A stretch of 64,000 nucleotides of DNA, from assembly GCA_024305405.1 (NCBI GenBank), contig JAKNDB010000103.1:3224001-3288000 (forward strand), written 5' to 3'. The position numbers were made by a program, and so were the translations under genes. The number at the start of each line of letters is the position of its first letter. Position 1 is the first letter of the stretch. The stretch is from Dirofilaria immitis. Taxonomy: Eukaryota; Nematoda; Chromadorea; Rhabditida; Onchocercidae. Positions 27,030 to 41,064 of this stretch are shown here, piece by piece. Below the pieces are notes generated by a model that made no database searches, was not told the origin of the DNA, and was given only the letters and a program-made list of their open reading frames with translations.

Positions 27030-27415
27030 CCATTTAAGCCTTGAAATGAATATAACAAGGCCAGAATATATCCGTAATTTTGGCTTCGGTTAGTATTTTG
27101 AAATCAATATGACATGGCCAAATTTTATTCATGATTTTGGCTTCCATTAAATTTTAGAATGAACTTGATGAAATGAAATATGTCCATAATTTTGGCTTAT
27201 AAACATGACTGGGCCAAATATATCCATAATTTTAGCTTTTAATAGGCTTTAAAATGAACGTAATAAGGACAAGAACATGACATATTCGTAATTTTGGCTT
27301 CTGTTAGTATTTTAGAGTGAACATTATAAGGGCTAAATATATCCGTATTTTTAGCTTTTATTAGGCCTTAGAATGAGCATGATGCAACAAAGCCAGAATA
27401 TATATTCATAATTTC
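27030..27415. repeat. Degenerate repeat with AATTTTGGCTT and GGCCA
   Basis: Five or six diverged units of 55-75 bases alternate AATTTTGGCTT(C/T) with GGCCA(A/G)AATATAT. No reading frame is preserved. Confidence 0.6.
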
Positions 27416-27470
27416 ACGATAAGACATTCTTTTAGTCAACAAGAATTAATATAGTAAAAAGTTAATAGCT

Positions 27471-27836
27471 AAAATTAACGAGAAAAACACTGACGTGATC
27501 TTAATTGAATATTTTGGAGAGAGATAGAATTAACGAGAAAAACACGTGACGTGATCTCAATTGAATATTTTGGAGAGAGATAGAATTAACGAGAAAAACA
27601 CGTAACGTGATCTCAATTGAATATTTTGAGAGAGATAGAATTAACGAGAAAAACACGTAACGTGATCTCAATTGAATATTTTGGAGAGAGATAGAATTAA
27701 CGAGAAAAACACGTGACGTGATCTCAATTGAATATTTTGGAGAGAGATAGAATTAACGAGAAAACACGTGACGTGATCTCAATTGAATATTTTGGAGAGA
27801 GATAGAATTAACGAGAAAAACACGTGACGTGATCCA
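27471..27836. repeat. 56 bp tandem array with CACGTGACGTGATC, six full copies plus a partial
   Basis: The unit joins AATTAACGAGAAAAACACGT to GACGTGATCTCAATTG and to AATATTTTGGAGAGAGATAG, with nearly perfect identity between copies. Two copies read CACGTAACGTG in place of CACGTGACGTG, and the first reads CACTGACGTG. Each unit thus holds an E-box-like CACGTG (or its variant) and a TGACGTGA. Confidence 0.93.
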
Positions 27837-30800
27837 AGTCAAATGGCTAATGCCATATTTTCCAAATGCATGATTTTATGATCAACTTGTTATCCATGTG
27901 ATGATATGTAAAGATTTTGTTTACGACAAAAATGATACATTCAAAAATTCAGCTTCGAATGCTTTCAAAGTGATAAATTAATTTTAATCTTTTCTTTCAA
28001 TAAATAAACATATGTAAATAAGAGAAAATGATTAGTGATTAGTGATAAAATTTGAAGATGAGAAAATTGTCAATCGATATGATTGAAAGCTGAAATCGAT
28101 AGAAAATAGAAAAGCGAAAGAGGTGGGAAAGAAGATGGCAAATAGATCTGATTACAACAACTGATAAAATAAGCTAAATGAGATGAATGCTTTAAACTAT
28201 TATATTTATCATAGAAGGAATATTTACTTTATAACTGTTAATCTCAAATAGAGCCAATAATAAAACATTCGGATTAATTTAGCCTAAAGGCTATTGCAAA
28301 ATTAGCAAAAAAATGCCAAGAAATTAAAAAAAAAAAGCCAATTAAGACTTATGCCAAGAAATGAAAAAAAAGCCAATTAGGAATAAATGAATTAAATAGT
28401 TTAATTTAATTTTATATCATCGCAAAATAATTTAGTTAAAATTTTAATTTTAAAAAGTTTTTAGCCAATAAAACATTATCAATTTCTTAGTTGATTATCA
28501 AGTAATTAATTATGATAATAACTATAATCATTTGAATGATAATTTCTCGATGATTGCCTAAATTCTTTTGAAATATTACAATTGGCTGATACCTTTTACA
28601 AATAAATTACTAGGCGCAATAAAATTAAATCTACAATGAATTAAGCTCAAATGCAAGAGAAAAATTGATAATTTTAGCCTAGTAACTTAGTTTAAGATAA
28701 AATCAAGATAAAAATTGTTAAGCGTTAATAACAAAATTGATTCACAATCAATTAAGCTAAATGCAGAAAAAATTTTAGCCTAGAATTTTAGATATCTAGA
28801 AAGCCTAGGAAAAAAAAGTGCTAAAAGAATAAATTCAACCATAAACTTTTTTTCCTTTCATTGTAGCAAGGATGATGATATTTATAGATATATGTATTTT
28901 GAAAGTTGAAAATTATCGAATTTTCTGACAATCAAACTTGCACTTTTGCAAATTCTCGAGTTAATAAATTGTATTGATTGATCATACTGTAATTGCTTCA
29001 TTATGATTGATTACTTATTTGTTTGAAAATTTCCATTTTATAAAATTAGCAAAAATTTTGTTGTTGAAAAAATTTATTCAAAATAAAAAAAAAGAATATA
29101 TGATACAAAATCAATCAATCAATCAATCAATTAATCAATGCGTAAAGGTTGAATAATAAAATTGTATAAATGATATACTATCATTATTAGATAAGACTAT
29201 GGATAAGATTTAAAAGCATAAAAATATTACAATAATATCAATTAATCAATAATCATAATAATATCAATTTATCAATTTTTTTCTCTAGTCTAATCAATAA
29301 TCACAATAAGATCATGTAGCAATAATTGAATGCATCATCCGCTTATCATACCAAATGGTACTTACTACATTGTTGGTTTCAAGTATTGATTATTGATCAT
29401 ATTTGATAATTTGTGATCAATGATGGAAATATTATCAGTTTGATGATGAAATAGATTATCATTTCTTTTCTGTTTATTGTATTATTGATTTGAATAAAAT
29501 GAAAAAGCAAAATTCCTCTGTCATATCATTTACATACTTCATTATCATATAACTAACGGAAATGTTTATCAATGGAAATATTTATGAGCCAACACTCATC
29601 AATAGCATCTGTTGAATTTTATGGCTAAATAATGAAATCTTGCAAATAGGAATGATTTTCTGATAAAATGATAACAATTTAAACAATAATAACTAACATA
29701 TGTACAATGATAAATATGCTATTAGTATGAGCTATAAATTGATATCACCATAATGATAATAATAATAATGATGATGATGATAAGATAACGAACTATTCAC
29801 AGCAAACATCTCTGTTAACGATAATTTAGTAAGTTATCGTCTGATAATGAACAAATGTCATCGACATGTCATTTCCGTCATTTCCGTTTGACGTTTTCAA
29901 ACCAATGGGTTAGTTTGTTCGCTATCTTTTATTTCGTCGAAAAAAAAATTGAAATATTTTTATAGAATATCAAAATGATAAAATAATCAATGAATTTTTG
30001 TTTATCATAAATATACCTAATATAATAAAATTTTTTGATCTTTGTTCTATGATTGATATGAAGAGTAAACAAAATTTCTTTTGTGCTATATTAATATGTT
30101 GTAAATTATGCTAAGGTTAACATATGGTAAACAAACTTCAATTGTATTGCTTCGATCAGTTGCAATCATTTAGTTAGGAATCATTTATTTGAATATTTAG
30201 GTCAAATTAAACAGAAAATTTTTGTCGAAAAAGAATATAATCTTAGTGCGTAACTAATGTGATCAGATTGTTCAGAATCATTCCTTCCAATTGGATCAAT
30301 ATCAATAAATACGAATAATTTAGTAATCAATACGAATACTAGTATTCTCGAATGATTTTCATATCTGGATGTTCAAACATCGAGAAATTTTCAAACTTAG
30401 ATTATTCCAAATTTTTATTTCAAAATTATTTTTAAAGTAGGCATATATCCTTTTGCTATACTTATTTTTCATGAAATTTTTCTCTTTTAAATTATCATTT
30501 TTAAGTTTATATTAATATAAGAAATTTAATCAATGCAAAAATTATGCGTTATATTTAAGGAAAATTATTTTTAAAAAATTTTAACCTATTATCATTTAAT
30601 CTTATCAAACTATTATCACTCAATATTACGATTGTTTACTCGATCATTCTCTCAAATTCATTTAATACCTATTAAACATAATATAGTGATATAGATTGAT
30701 TGTAAAAATTTTGCCATATTTATGGAAGAAAAAATTATTCTTAAAAGCATAACATATTATTACTGTATTCTCAATACTTTCTTTTTATTTTTAAAATATT

Positions 30801-31320
30801 AATCATTTGAAATGATAAGAAATGAATGATAAGAAAAGAATGATAAGAAAAGGATGAATATTCATTCAGTTGTAATTTCGTTTTTTTTTAATTTTTATCA
30901 TTCTGTAAAATAAAAAAAAAGAAAAAAGTTAGAAAGATTGGAATTCTTCGCTAGCAAAATATTTAAAGTATGCTTCTAATTTTTGCTGAAACTTTTATTT
31001 TGATGTGAGAAAGGAAAAAGAAAACTTTGAAAAAAATTCTTTATATATAAGAGAGAGAGAGAGAGAGGGGAAAAAAGGAAGGAATCAATGCTTCGTTCTA
31101 ATTTTTTCCCATTTTTCCCATTGAATGTTATAAATTTAAAATTGTTCATTTCTGCAAATTATCGGAAATTTTACATAAAAGCATAAATTAGCAAAAATAA
31201 TTATGAAATTTTAATTTTTAAGTTTTATTTATTTCAGAAAAAAGGAAAGAAATTATAAAAAAATTAATTTTATTTTTGGATAAAAAAATTATTTATCATA
31301 AAATAAGCATATATATAAAC
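27837..31320. other. A+T-rich intergenic DNA upstream of TRPA, nothing recognised
   Basis: Ankyrin-repeat exons for TRPA were looked for on the minus strand and not seen. A less A+T-rich patch at about 29850-29935 has no usable open frame. Confidence 0.45.
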
Positions 31321-31324
31321 ATAT

Positions 31325-32345
31325 ATATATTTGATACTGAAAATAGATAAGATTAAACTATTCTATTATTAATTTATAATTATGATATATTTCGAATAAT
31401 TTAAATATATATATATTTGATAATGAAAATGGATAAGATTAAACTATTCTATCATTAATTTATAATTATGATATATTTCGAATAATTTAAATATATATAT
31501 ATTTGATAATGAAAATGGATAAGATTAAACTATTCTATTATTAATTTATAATTATGATATATTTCGAATAATTTAAATATATATATATTTGATAATGAAA
31601 ATGGATAAGATTAAACTATTCTATTATTAATTTATAATTATGATATATTTCGAATAATTTAAATATATATATATTTGATAATGAAAATGGATAAGATTAA
31701 ACTATTCTATTATTAATTTATAATTATGATATATTTCGATAATTTAAATATATATATATTTGATAATGAAAATGGATAAGATTAAACTATTCTATCATTA
31801 ATTTATAATTATGATATATTTCGAATAATTTAAATATATATATATTTGATAATGAAAATGGATAAGATTAAACTATTCTATTATTAATTTATAATTATGA
31901 TATATTTCGAATAATTTAAATATATATATATTTGATAATGAAAATGGATAAGATTAAACTATTCTATTATTAATTTATAATTATGATATATTTCGAATAA
32001 TTTAAATATATATATATTTGATAATGAAAATGGATAAGATTAAACTATTCTATTATTAATTTATAATTATGATATATTTCGAATAATTTAAATATATATA
32101 TATTTGATAATGAAAATGGATAAGATTAAACTATTCTATTATTAATTTATAATTATGATATATTTCGAATAATTTAAATATATATATATTTGATAATGAA
32201 AATGGATAAGATTAAACTATTCTATTATTAATTTATAATTATGATATATTTCGAATAATTTAAATATATATATATTTGATAATGAAAATGGATAAGATTA
32301 AACTATTCTATTATTAATTTATGATTATGATATATTTCAATAATT
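31325..32345. repeat. 86 bp tandem array, about 12 copies
   Basis: The unit contains AAATATATATATATTTGATA, then ATGAAAATGGATAAGATTAA, CTATTCTATTATTAATTT and ATGATATATTTCGAATAATT. Copies are almost identical; one is 85 bp and a few carry ATCATT for ATTATT, so recent amplification is likely. Confidence 0.95.
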
Positions 32346-32904
32346 TAAAATAATGATAAATAATAATTAAATATTTTTTGAATTGAAATAAAAAGGAGGA
32401 AAATTAAATTTGATAAAATTTATTTCATAATTACTGATATGTATATATATATGCATGTCATTAAATTATCATATCATTTCATATTGATACTAAAAATCTT
32501 ATTCATTTTTAGGATTATTTTAAAATTTAAAAAAGACGAATTCAAAATTTAATTTATTCGATAATTTTCATTTTAGATTTAATTTTTGAATGAGACAAAT
32601 TCATTTAATTTGTGATATAAATTTGTGATATAATATTTCGAATTATTTTATTCCATAACTAACGTATATATTACTTAATTATCATATCATTCGTATATCA
32701 TTCGTACTGACATAATTGATATATATATCATTTAATTATCATATCATTTCTATTGATTTTATGATTATTGTAGAAATTAAAAAAATTCGAAATTTAATTT
32801 ATTTGATAATTTTCATTTTAAATTTAATTTCTTCGAAATATATTATAAATTCATTAATTTATGATATATTTTTAAATGTTTATTTATTCTTTAATTACAA
32901 TTAA

Positions 32905-33070
32905 TATATAATTTTGACTTTTAATCAATGATTTCCATTTATCATTATTGATAATATATGATATTTGCTTCTATATATTTCTATTTATCAATGATTTCCA
33001 TTTATCATTATTGATAATATATGATACTTGCTTCTATATATTTCTATTTATCAATGATTTCCATTAATCA
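32905..33070. repeat. Direct repeat of about 62 bp, two to three copies
   Basis: ATCAATGATTTCCATTTATC followed by ATTATTGATAATATATGATA and GCTTCTATATATTTCTATTT occurs twice with a partial third copy. Confidence 0.8.
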
Positions 33071-34309
33071 TATCGGAATTTGTATTTTGTTATGTTAAGA
33101 AATGTTTATATTATATGAATAGTATTACCCATATAGTTATTGTCATTCTTTATAAATTATTAATTATTAATTAATTAAAAGAAATTAATTAATATTCTCA
33201 ATGTTTTAAGCATAACCTTTAATGAATTATCGATATATCAACAAAATAAATTGATATTTTAGCAAAATTTTTATCCAAAATTTTAAATAATATATTCGAT
33301 AAAACGGATTAAATATTTTAAATTTTATATTATATTTAAATTTAGTATTTATGTAATTTAGTATTTATGTAATCAAAAATTTGTATTTTAGAATAATAAT
33401 AACATAAGTATAATATTCCAATATTTATTTTTAATTTAAATTTCCTCTTCTACATTCTTTCATTGAATAATTTTTTTAACATTTTATCTTCGAGAATGTC
33501 TATTTTTCTTTCTTTTTTTTGAAGTGACCTTATTGACCTTATCCAAATATTTTTTTAATTCGTAATTTTAAAAATTATCATAATTATTCTTTTCCAAAAA
33601 AATAACATTGAAATATCTACTGTATCATAAAACAGTTGCTTTTTAGAAATTACAAAAAAAAAAGTGATGAACTTTTTCACCTTTCGAACGATAAATCAAA
33701 CAATCATAAAATAAATGGAAAAATAGATATTTGAGAATATCTTTGATAATATTGAAATTTAATGAAGAGAGAGAGGAGGGAGAGAGAGAGAGAAAATAAT
33801 TAATTTATCATTTTTAAAATAAATTTCATAGATAATTCGATAACATAAAATGTAGATGACCACTAGTAAATATATTTAACTGATATAAATGAAATGATCA
33901 AATGGCTATTTATTATCATGATATCATATGATGATTTAATAAAATGAACAGTAAGTATTTTTGAATAATAATAATTGTTAATTAAAATAGAATGATAGGT
34001 CAAAATGATTTAAAATAAAGACATAATGGAATATTTTTTTCATAAATTTCAAAAGGTCATCATTATCATAGGTTTATCGAAATATCTTCCTTCCCTCATT
34101 TGATCGTTTCAAATCAAAAAAAAAAAAGAAAAAATTAAAATAGAAGTAAAAGAGATGAAAAGCATTTTGATATGCTTCATTGCTTTTGCATGTTAAAAGA
34201 TAAAAAGATATCATCAAATTTCATCGTTAAATTTGATTGATTTCTTAGTTTCACTAAAAAAATATACCTTCATATGAAAATTTAATTGAGAAAATAAATG
34301 CTAACATTA

Positions 34310-34700
34310 TTGCTATCGCTATCATTGTTAGTTATTATCAATATTATTATTTTCGTTATCATCAATAGTTACAGATGATTATCATCGATATTACTGTTAA
34401 TTGTTACCAATATTATTGTTCTCGTTATCACTAATAGTTACTGTTGATTCTCACCAACATTATTGTTTTTGTTATCATCGAGATTATTGCCAGTTGTTAC
34501 CAATATTAATTGTTACCAGTATTATTGTTTTCGTTATCATCAATAGTTACAGCTGATTATCATCAATATTATTGTTTTGTTATCATCGAGATTATTGCCA
34601 ATTATTATTAATATTCAGTTGTTACCGATGTTATTGTTTTCGTTATCACTAATAGTTACTACTGATTCTCGCCGATATTATTGTTTTGATTATCACCAAT
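34310..34700. repeat. Degenerate repeat of ATTATTGTTTTCGTTATCA
   Basis: About ten diverged units of 30-60 bases contain CAATATTATTGTTTTCGTTA, TCATCAATAGTTAC and GTTGTTACCAATATTA. It has no coding features. Confidence 0.7.
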
Positions 34701-35119
34701 ATGAGAAATAAAAGGTTACAACAAAAAAATGATTCAAAAAATTGGAATTAATCAAAATGATAAAAACAATAAAAAAATGATCATGTAACTTTAAAATTAT
34801 CAATCAATATCGATCTCTTTGTTAACAATTACTTATATGTCTCAAATAAAAATTGCTTAACTAACATATTCGTTTTTGATCTTTTTAAATCGCTTTTTTT
34901 TCCGATTCAGTACGATTAGAAACATAAAAATTCTTCTCATACAATAAGCTTATTGATTGATTTTATTTTTTAATCAATATTATTTAAATATCAAGATAAA
35001 TACTATCTTCTTATCAATGATGCTAACTAATTATATGCATAAATACCTATTGATATATTTTATAAATTCATTTGTCGAGAAATCATTAATAACTAATTTG
35101 CAAATTCACGTAAGGTACA

Positions 35120-35595
35120 CTTATCTATCCTAAAAATCATTTTGTCTGGAATATTCTAAAAGTCATTGTCTCTGGGGATTACTAAGTAATTAACACACCC
35201 AAAATACGCTTAGCTATTTTAGGAGTTCATTTGTGGAGAATTATTGATACTAAATTACTATACACGTAAAATACGATCATTTATTTTGTTTACCTGAAAA
35301 TCATTGGTACTAAGCCACTAGCATACGTAAAATACGTTTGACTATTCTAAAAATTCGCACACCTAGAAATCGTTGTTACTAATCTAAAAGCATACGTAAT
35401 ATACGTTTAGCTATCCTAAAACTCGTTTAATTTGCAACTATACGTAAAATACGTTTAGCTATTCTAAAAGCCCGTTCACTTAAAAGTCATTGTTACTAAT
35501 CTAAAAGCATACGTAAAATATGTTTAGCTATCCTAAAAGTCATTTATCAAACAACTAATATACATAATATATACGTCATACGTAATGCATTTATC
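35120..35595. repeat. Degenerate repeat with paired ACGTAAAATACGTTTAGCTA
   Basis: Five or six diverged units of about 60-100 bases carry ATACGTAAAATACGTTTAGC, TAT(C/T)CTAAAA and TCATTGTTACTAA. Each unit has two ACGT cores 12 bases apart. The leftmost units are the most decayed. Confidence 0.75.
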
Positions 35596-36689
35596 TCGAG
35601 AAATAAAACTTTTTATTTTTAAAAGAAAAAACAAATTTTAAATCTAATCAAAAATTAAGTTGACAAAAATTATTTCGAAATAGAATTTAAAAATAAAACT
35701 TAACATATGGTGATTATTTTAACTAAGCATCGAAAACAGAAAGCATTTTTCATAAAACAAAACAAAAAAAAAAAACGAAAGAAAAAAATGAAAGAAGGAA
35801 TATTGTGGGAAAATATTTCATTTTAACATCTGGCTGTAAAACTTAATTTTCACTACCGTAAAATTTTTATAAATATATCTTCAAAAAGTATTGAAGGAAG
35901 AAAAAAAGTAAAAGAAAGAAAAGAAAGGAAAAATGTAAAAAAGAAAAAAGAAATTATATACAATTGTTTTAGTATGTTATTTATGGCTAATAAAAAAAAA
36001 AAAATTTGATTTATTATTTTTCTTAGTAAAAATTTTAATTAAATTAAATTTTAATTAAATTATTATTTTTCAGTAAAAATTTTAATTCAAAACAAACAAA
36101 AAATTTCATTTTTTTCAATAAATATTATCAAATAAATGAGAAAAAATGATAATTGTTTAAATAAATTTCATTTTATATATTAAATTATAATTAATAGAAA
36201 TTCATTTTATTAATTAAAAATTTAAATTTGTTTATTTTTCATTTTTTTGATGTAAAATCTTTTGAATATTTATTAATATTTCTTTTATCAATCAAATATT
36301 TAAGAACTTAAATACTTTTATATTTATTCAATTAATTAGGCTATTTTCTTTTCTTAAAAAATATGATTAAAATTAGGTCTAAAATATGATAAACCTAATT
36401 TGTTAATATTAATTAAAGATAATATAAGTTTTTTTTGAACAATATATTCGTACAATTTCATTTCAAAAATATAATATTAAAATATTAGGAGTTATCCTTG
36501 AAAATATGCAAATTTTTCTAACAGAATTATAATATAATAACCTATTATTCATTTTAGGTCAAATAAGCATTGATAAATAAATGTTGCTGTAGGATATGAA
36601 TATTTCTACCTGAAATACCTGTTATTTTATAAAATGACAAATAAAGAAAAAAAAGGCGAAATAGAAAATAATCGGAAATAATAGATCGT

Positions 36690-36815
36690 ATCAAACAATT
36701 AAAGGACTATTGGACTGTTTAAATAAAGACTCTAGCGAACAATTAAAGGACTATTAGGCTATTTAAATAGGGACTGTAGCAAACAATTAAATGATTATTG
36801 GGCTATTTATTTTAT
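36690..36815. repeat. Short tandem repeat of about 43-48 bp, three copies
   Basis: AACAATTAAAGGACTATTGG, CTGTTTAAATA and GACTCTAGC variants recur three times. Confidence 0.7.
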
Positions 36816-38419
36816 TCAAATCATTTTTCCCTATCCTTTTTAAATTTGGCAAAAATTTTTGACAAATTTAAACTCAATTTTGGGTTATCCTAAAGTGTAT
36901 TATAATAAATTGATTACTGTAGAACTGGTTTTTTTTTCTCGTTTTTATTTTGTTTGCATATCATTCAATAAATTTCCATTATAATACTTTATTTCTATAA
37001 ATATCGATATTTATTTATACTATTTGTTTGTTTGATACTCACTCAATGAATGATAATAGATATGTATACCGAAAATAAACTTTGTTAAAAATAATTTTTA
37101 AATTTCTGTTATTTATTTTTATTAATAAATTAATTTTTTGATAGAAATTTCGAGATAAATTATTTTAATTAATATAACTTTGTTATCAAATATGATATGA
37201 TAAAATGATAATTATATATTTAAATGAATCCTTTTCCTTTTTTTTTTTTTTGGGAGGGAAATAATTTTCAAAATTTCGATGTTTTATTTTTTATGAATAA
37301 AGCTAAACAAAAATAAAATGAATTAATAATAAGTTTAGAAAAGATAAAAGATAAGAAAGATATAAACAAAACGATTTATATATACATAACAAATATTGCA
37401 AAATATTATCATCTATCCGTTTATCATATTATCTTAAAGTAAAATATATAAACTTTTTATCGCCTATCATATCATCCTGAAGCAAAATATATAAATTTTT
37501 ATATTACATTTTTAAAATATTTTATGAAAGATAAAAATTCGATAAAAATTTTATTCAAAGAAAAAAATTTACAAAAAAAAATAATTAAATTCATTCTATT
37601 TTATTTTTAGATTATTTCTTACAAATTTTTTGAATTTTTTTCTAAAAATTTCTTTTAAACTTAACTTTTTAGTTTTTTTTTTCAAAAAATTTTTCAATTT
37701 GAAACAATTCTTTTTTAATTAGCCAATATTATAATATTTAATTAGGAATAATTAAATTAAATTTTATCAATACATATCGATTGATTTATTTCTAATTTTA
37801 CAAAAATTATACTAAAATATTATCAGGCTAAAAATAAGCCAAAAAAAAAAATAAAATATACAGTATTATTAAAGAGAGCGGGACGGAAGGGAGAGGGAGG
37901 GGAAGAGAGAGAAAAAAAGGAAAATAATAAATTGGCCTAGATAGTCTAGAAGGATAATGAATGGAAATAATAAATTGGCCTAGATATTCTAGGACGATGA
38001 TGAATCGAAATTGAACCTATGTAATATATATTAAATGTACAATGAAAAACGTTATAAAATAATTTCGAGAAAATTGGGATGAGTAGTGTAATTGAAATTT
38101 TCCAATTCAATTCTTTTTTTTTTTTATGAGCCTATGAATGTAATTAGAAGCAATGGAAAATGAAAAAAAAAAAGAGGAGGAGGAGCTAGGCTAACTCAAC
38201 AATAGCCTACTATAGGCTTATTGCTAGGCTAACAACAAAACTGCACCTATCAAAATGCTAAGTAACAAGAGCAAAGAAATAGGAGAAAAAAAGCCAAGAA
38301 AAAGAAAACGAACTGGAAATGACAGATAGGCTTAGTTGTAATGAATTGAATTCTTCCGCTTTTAAAGATTTGAAAAAAAAGAGAAAAATCATTTAAATTA
38401 ATCAATTTGCCAATTGATA

Positions 38420-38580
38420 CATATTCTTTCTTATCATTATCATTGATTTCAAAACAACGATTAAAATTATTTTATATATTTATATTCTTTCTTATCATTA
38501 TCATTAATTTCAAAACAACAATTAAAATTATTTTATATATTTATATTCTTTCTTATAATTATAATTTAATACATTATTTT
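38420..38580. repeat. Direct repeat of about 62 bp, two and a half copies
   Basis: ATTCTTTCTTATCATTATCA followed by TTGATTTCAAAACAACGATT and AAAATTATTTTATATATTTA recurs; the third copy is partial. Confidence 0.8.
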
Positions 38581-39249
38581 TTCTAAAAAAATAATTTAAT
38601 TTCCATTACTTATATAATAAGTAAAAATTTTTAGAATTAATCAATTTCTTTTATTATTCAAAAAAAAAAATTATTTAAAAATCGAATGAAAATAAAAACT
38701 TTTACGCTTATTTATAAAATTATTAGGAATTTATGGGACGACAAAAAAAATTAAAAAATTCGATCCTATAATATATAAATATATATGTGTTTATAGATTA
38801 AAATGATATCTTAAAATTTGTAAAATGATAAGAATCTAAAATATAATCTGTTATTAAATTGGTTCATTAATTAATTACCTTATCATTAAGCTATATTTGA
38901 TTAGTTATTTTATCAGTAAAACATGTATATATGTATAGATTAAGATGATATATTGAAATTTGTAAAATGATAAGAATTTAAAGCATAATCTGTTATTAAA
39001 TTAATTCATTGATTAATTATTTGATCATTAAATCACTGATTAATTATTTGATCAATAAATTATTGATTAGTTATTTTGTTATTAAAAATTAAATAAATTA
39101 AAAATAGTTTTTAGGGAAAAGAACGAAAGAATTGCTTATTTTTTCTAAATCATGTTTTAATTTCTTCCCCAGAAATATTTATGAAAAAGGTCAAGAGAAA
39201 GTTCATGAAATAAGCAAAATGAATAAACTGAAGGTATCATCTAACATGA

Positions 39250-39415
39250 ATTGATAATAGGGTCAGTCTAGCTATTCAATCGTAACTAATAAAGTAGAAT
39301 GATAGGATCATCAGTCTAGGCTTATTCAATCGTAACTAATAAAGTAGAATGATAGGATCATCAGCCTAGGCTTATTCAATCATCAGCCTAGCTATTCAAT
39401 CGTAACTAATAAAAA
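39250..39415. repeat. About 50 bp tandem repeat, three copies
   Basis: Units contain CTATTCAATCGTAACTAATA, AAGTAGAATGATAGGATC and ATCAGTCTAGGCT. The third copy is rearranged. Confidence 0.8.
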
Positions 39416-39589
39416 TAAAAATCTTCTTTTATCAACTTTTGAGAGATTGTGTAATTTTCTAAATTGAACAATCAAATTGGCTGAAGAGGACAAATTATTT
39501 TGCCAGAGATGAAAAATTACTCCCTCGACAATATATGTAAATATTGGCATTTAGCATTTCTAGCAAATATAGAAAGATGAAATATTTTG

Positions 39590-39705
39590 GCCAAACAAAA
39601 GGATGATGAAATTTTGGCCAAATAAAAGAAGATGAAATTTTAGGCCAAGGCAACAGAAGATGAATTTTTAGTTTAGCTAAAAAAATGAAATTTTGGCCAA
39701 GGAAA
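39590..39705. repeat. Short repeat of GATGAAATTTTGGCCAA
   Basis: Five close copies of GATGAAATTTT(G/A)GGCCAA(A/G) at about 25-30 base spacing. Confidence 0.7.
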
Positions 39706-39826
39706 AAAGTAAGAAAAGATTTTCATGGGATTATATGGTAGGTTATATTTAAACAAAAAATATTAATGGACAAGAAAATGAAAATATAATTTCTTATCGA
39801 TAGGAATAATAACAGCGAAAAAAAAA

Positions 39827-39978
39827 TTAATATCTGAATGATTGAAGCAATCTCGACATTTCACAACGAGATTTTCCTTTACTTTTTATAACGGCATTTA
39901 ATGCTTTTACAACACGTCGTCGTACACGTAAATAACGTATTTCTCGGATATAATCAAACAGTTTGTTTTTTTTTTTTT
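39827..39978 (-). CDS. Coding-looking minus-strand open segment, about 50 codons, unknown
   Basis: The frame ends at TAA (plus-strand TTA 39827-39829) and reads IREIRYLRVRRRVV, then KALNAVIKSKGKSRCEMSR and LLQSFRY. This is a basic, well-mixed composition unlike the homopolymeric peptides of its surroundings. There is no clear acceptor on its 5' side, where a poly-A run begins, so it could be a decayed terminal exon. No family recognised. A second short segment (YFAGRLARKIYAASLIN, near 40250-40300) lies upstream on the same strand and may belong with it. Confidence 0.22.
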
Positions 39979-40029
39979 TTTTAAATCATTCATTTGATAT
40001 AATTTTCTCATTAAAATATAAATGTAATT

Positions 40030-40150
40030 CGTATTTTTATACCTTTTTCTATCACGCATATTTCACGTCCATATTTTTATACCTTTTCTATCACGCATAT
40101 TTCATGTCCATATTTTTATACCTTTTCTATCACGCATATTTCACGTCTCC
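40030..40150. repeat. About 42 bp tandem repeat, three copies
   Basis: ATATTTTTATACCTTTTCTA followed by TCACGCATATTTCACGTCC, repeated three times with minor changes. Confidence 0.9.
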
Positions 40151-41064
40151 ATAATCATTTAATACTAGAGGATAAAATTACGTGAAATAAGTCTGAAAGT
40201 TATTTTCAAAAAAGAAAAGTGAAAAAATTTAATTAATTAATGATGCAGCATAAATTTTCCTAGCTAATCGACCGGCAAAGTAAACCGTTTTCAATCAATT
40301 TAGGATAAAAGATATAAACAAGACAAGTCTTCGAGACTTTTCCCACGAGAATCTATCTCTTCATATGACCAATTATATAATGCAAATAAATAGATTTGCC
40401 TCTATTTCAATACTTCGGGATATTTATTAAATTTTTTAACAATTTATTATAAAATAAAATGCTTCGTAATTATGGCATATTTTTCAATTATTTGTTGGTT
40501 AATTAAATTTTAATAATTAAAATATTTCGCAATTACTTAAAAATGAAAATCGCAACTTTTTTTTGTTCTCATTGGCTTAAATAAGAAAGAAGAAGTATTT
40601 GCGATTTCGTAAGGAATAAAGTCAAATTGAAATGAAATAATTAATTAATAAGGATTGATCGATTGAAATATATAATTGATAAATTTAAATATTATTCTAA
40701 TAAGTTATCTTACAGAAACAAAAAAAAAAAGAGAGACAAAAAAACATTTATAAAATTCATTGAGATCATTGATTTAAAAATCTCTCTCTCTTCCTCTCTC
40801 CCTCTCTCTCTCCGTCTCTCTTCCCTTCGTATATTTTGTAATAACATAAACAATCTTCATTGATTAATCGAGACATAGTGACGCTTCGAGAACTTTTTAT
40901 CTGCCTATATCACAATGATTAAGAAACGCTTTGACAAGAATCAGGCTGGAAAAAATGATGATGATATAAATTAAACTTATCAATGAAAGTTATAATCTTT
41001 TTTTCAATATTATAATTCATATCATCGGACGATTGACTATTCATTCATTTTCGTTATTCTATAT

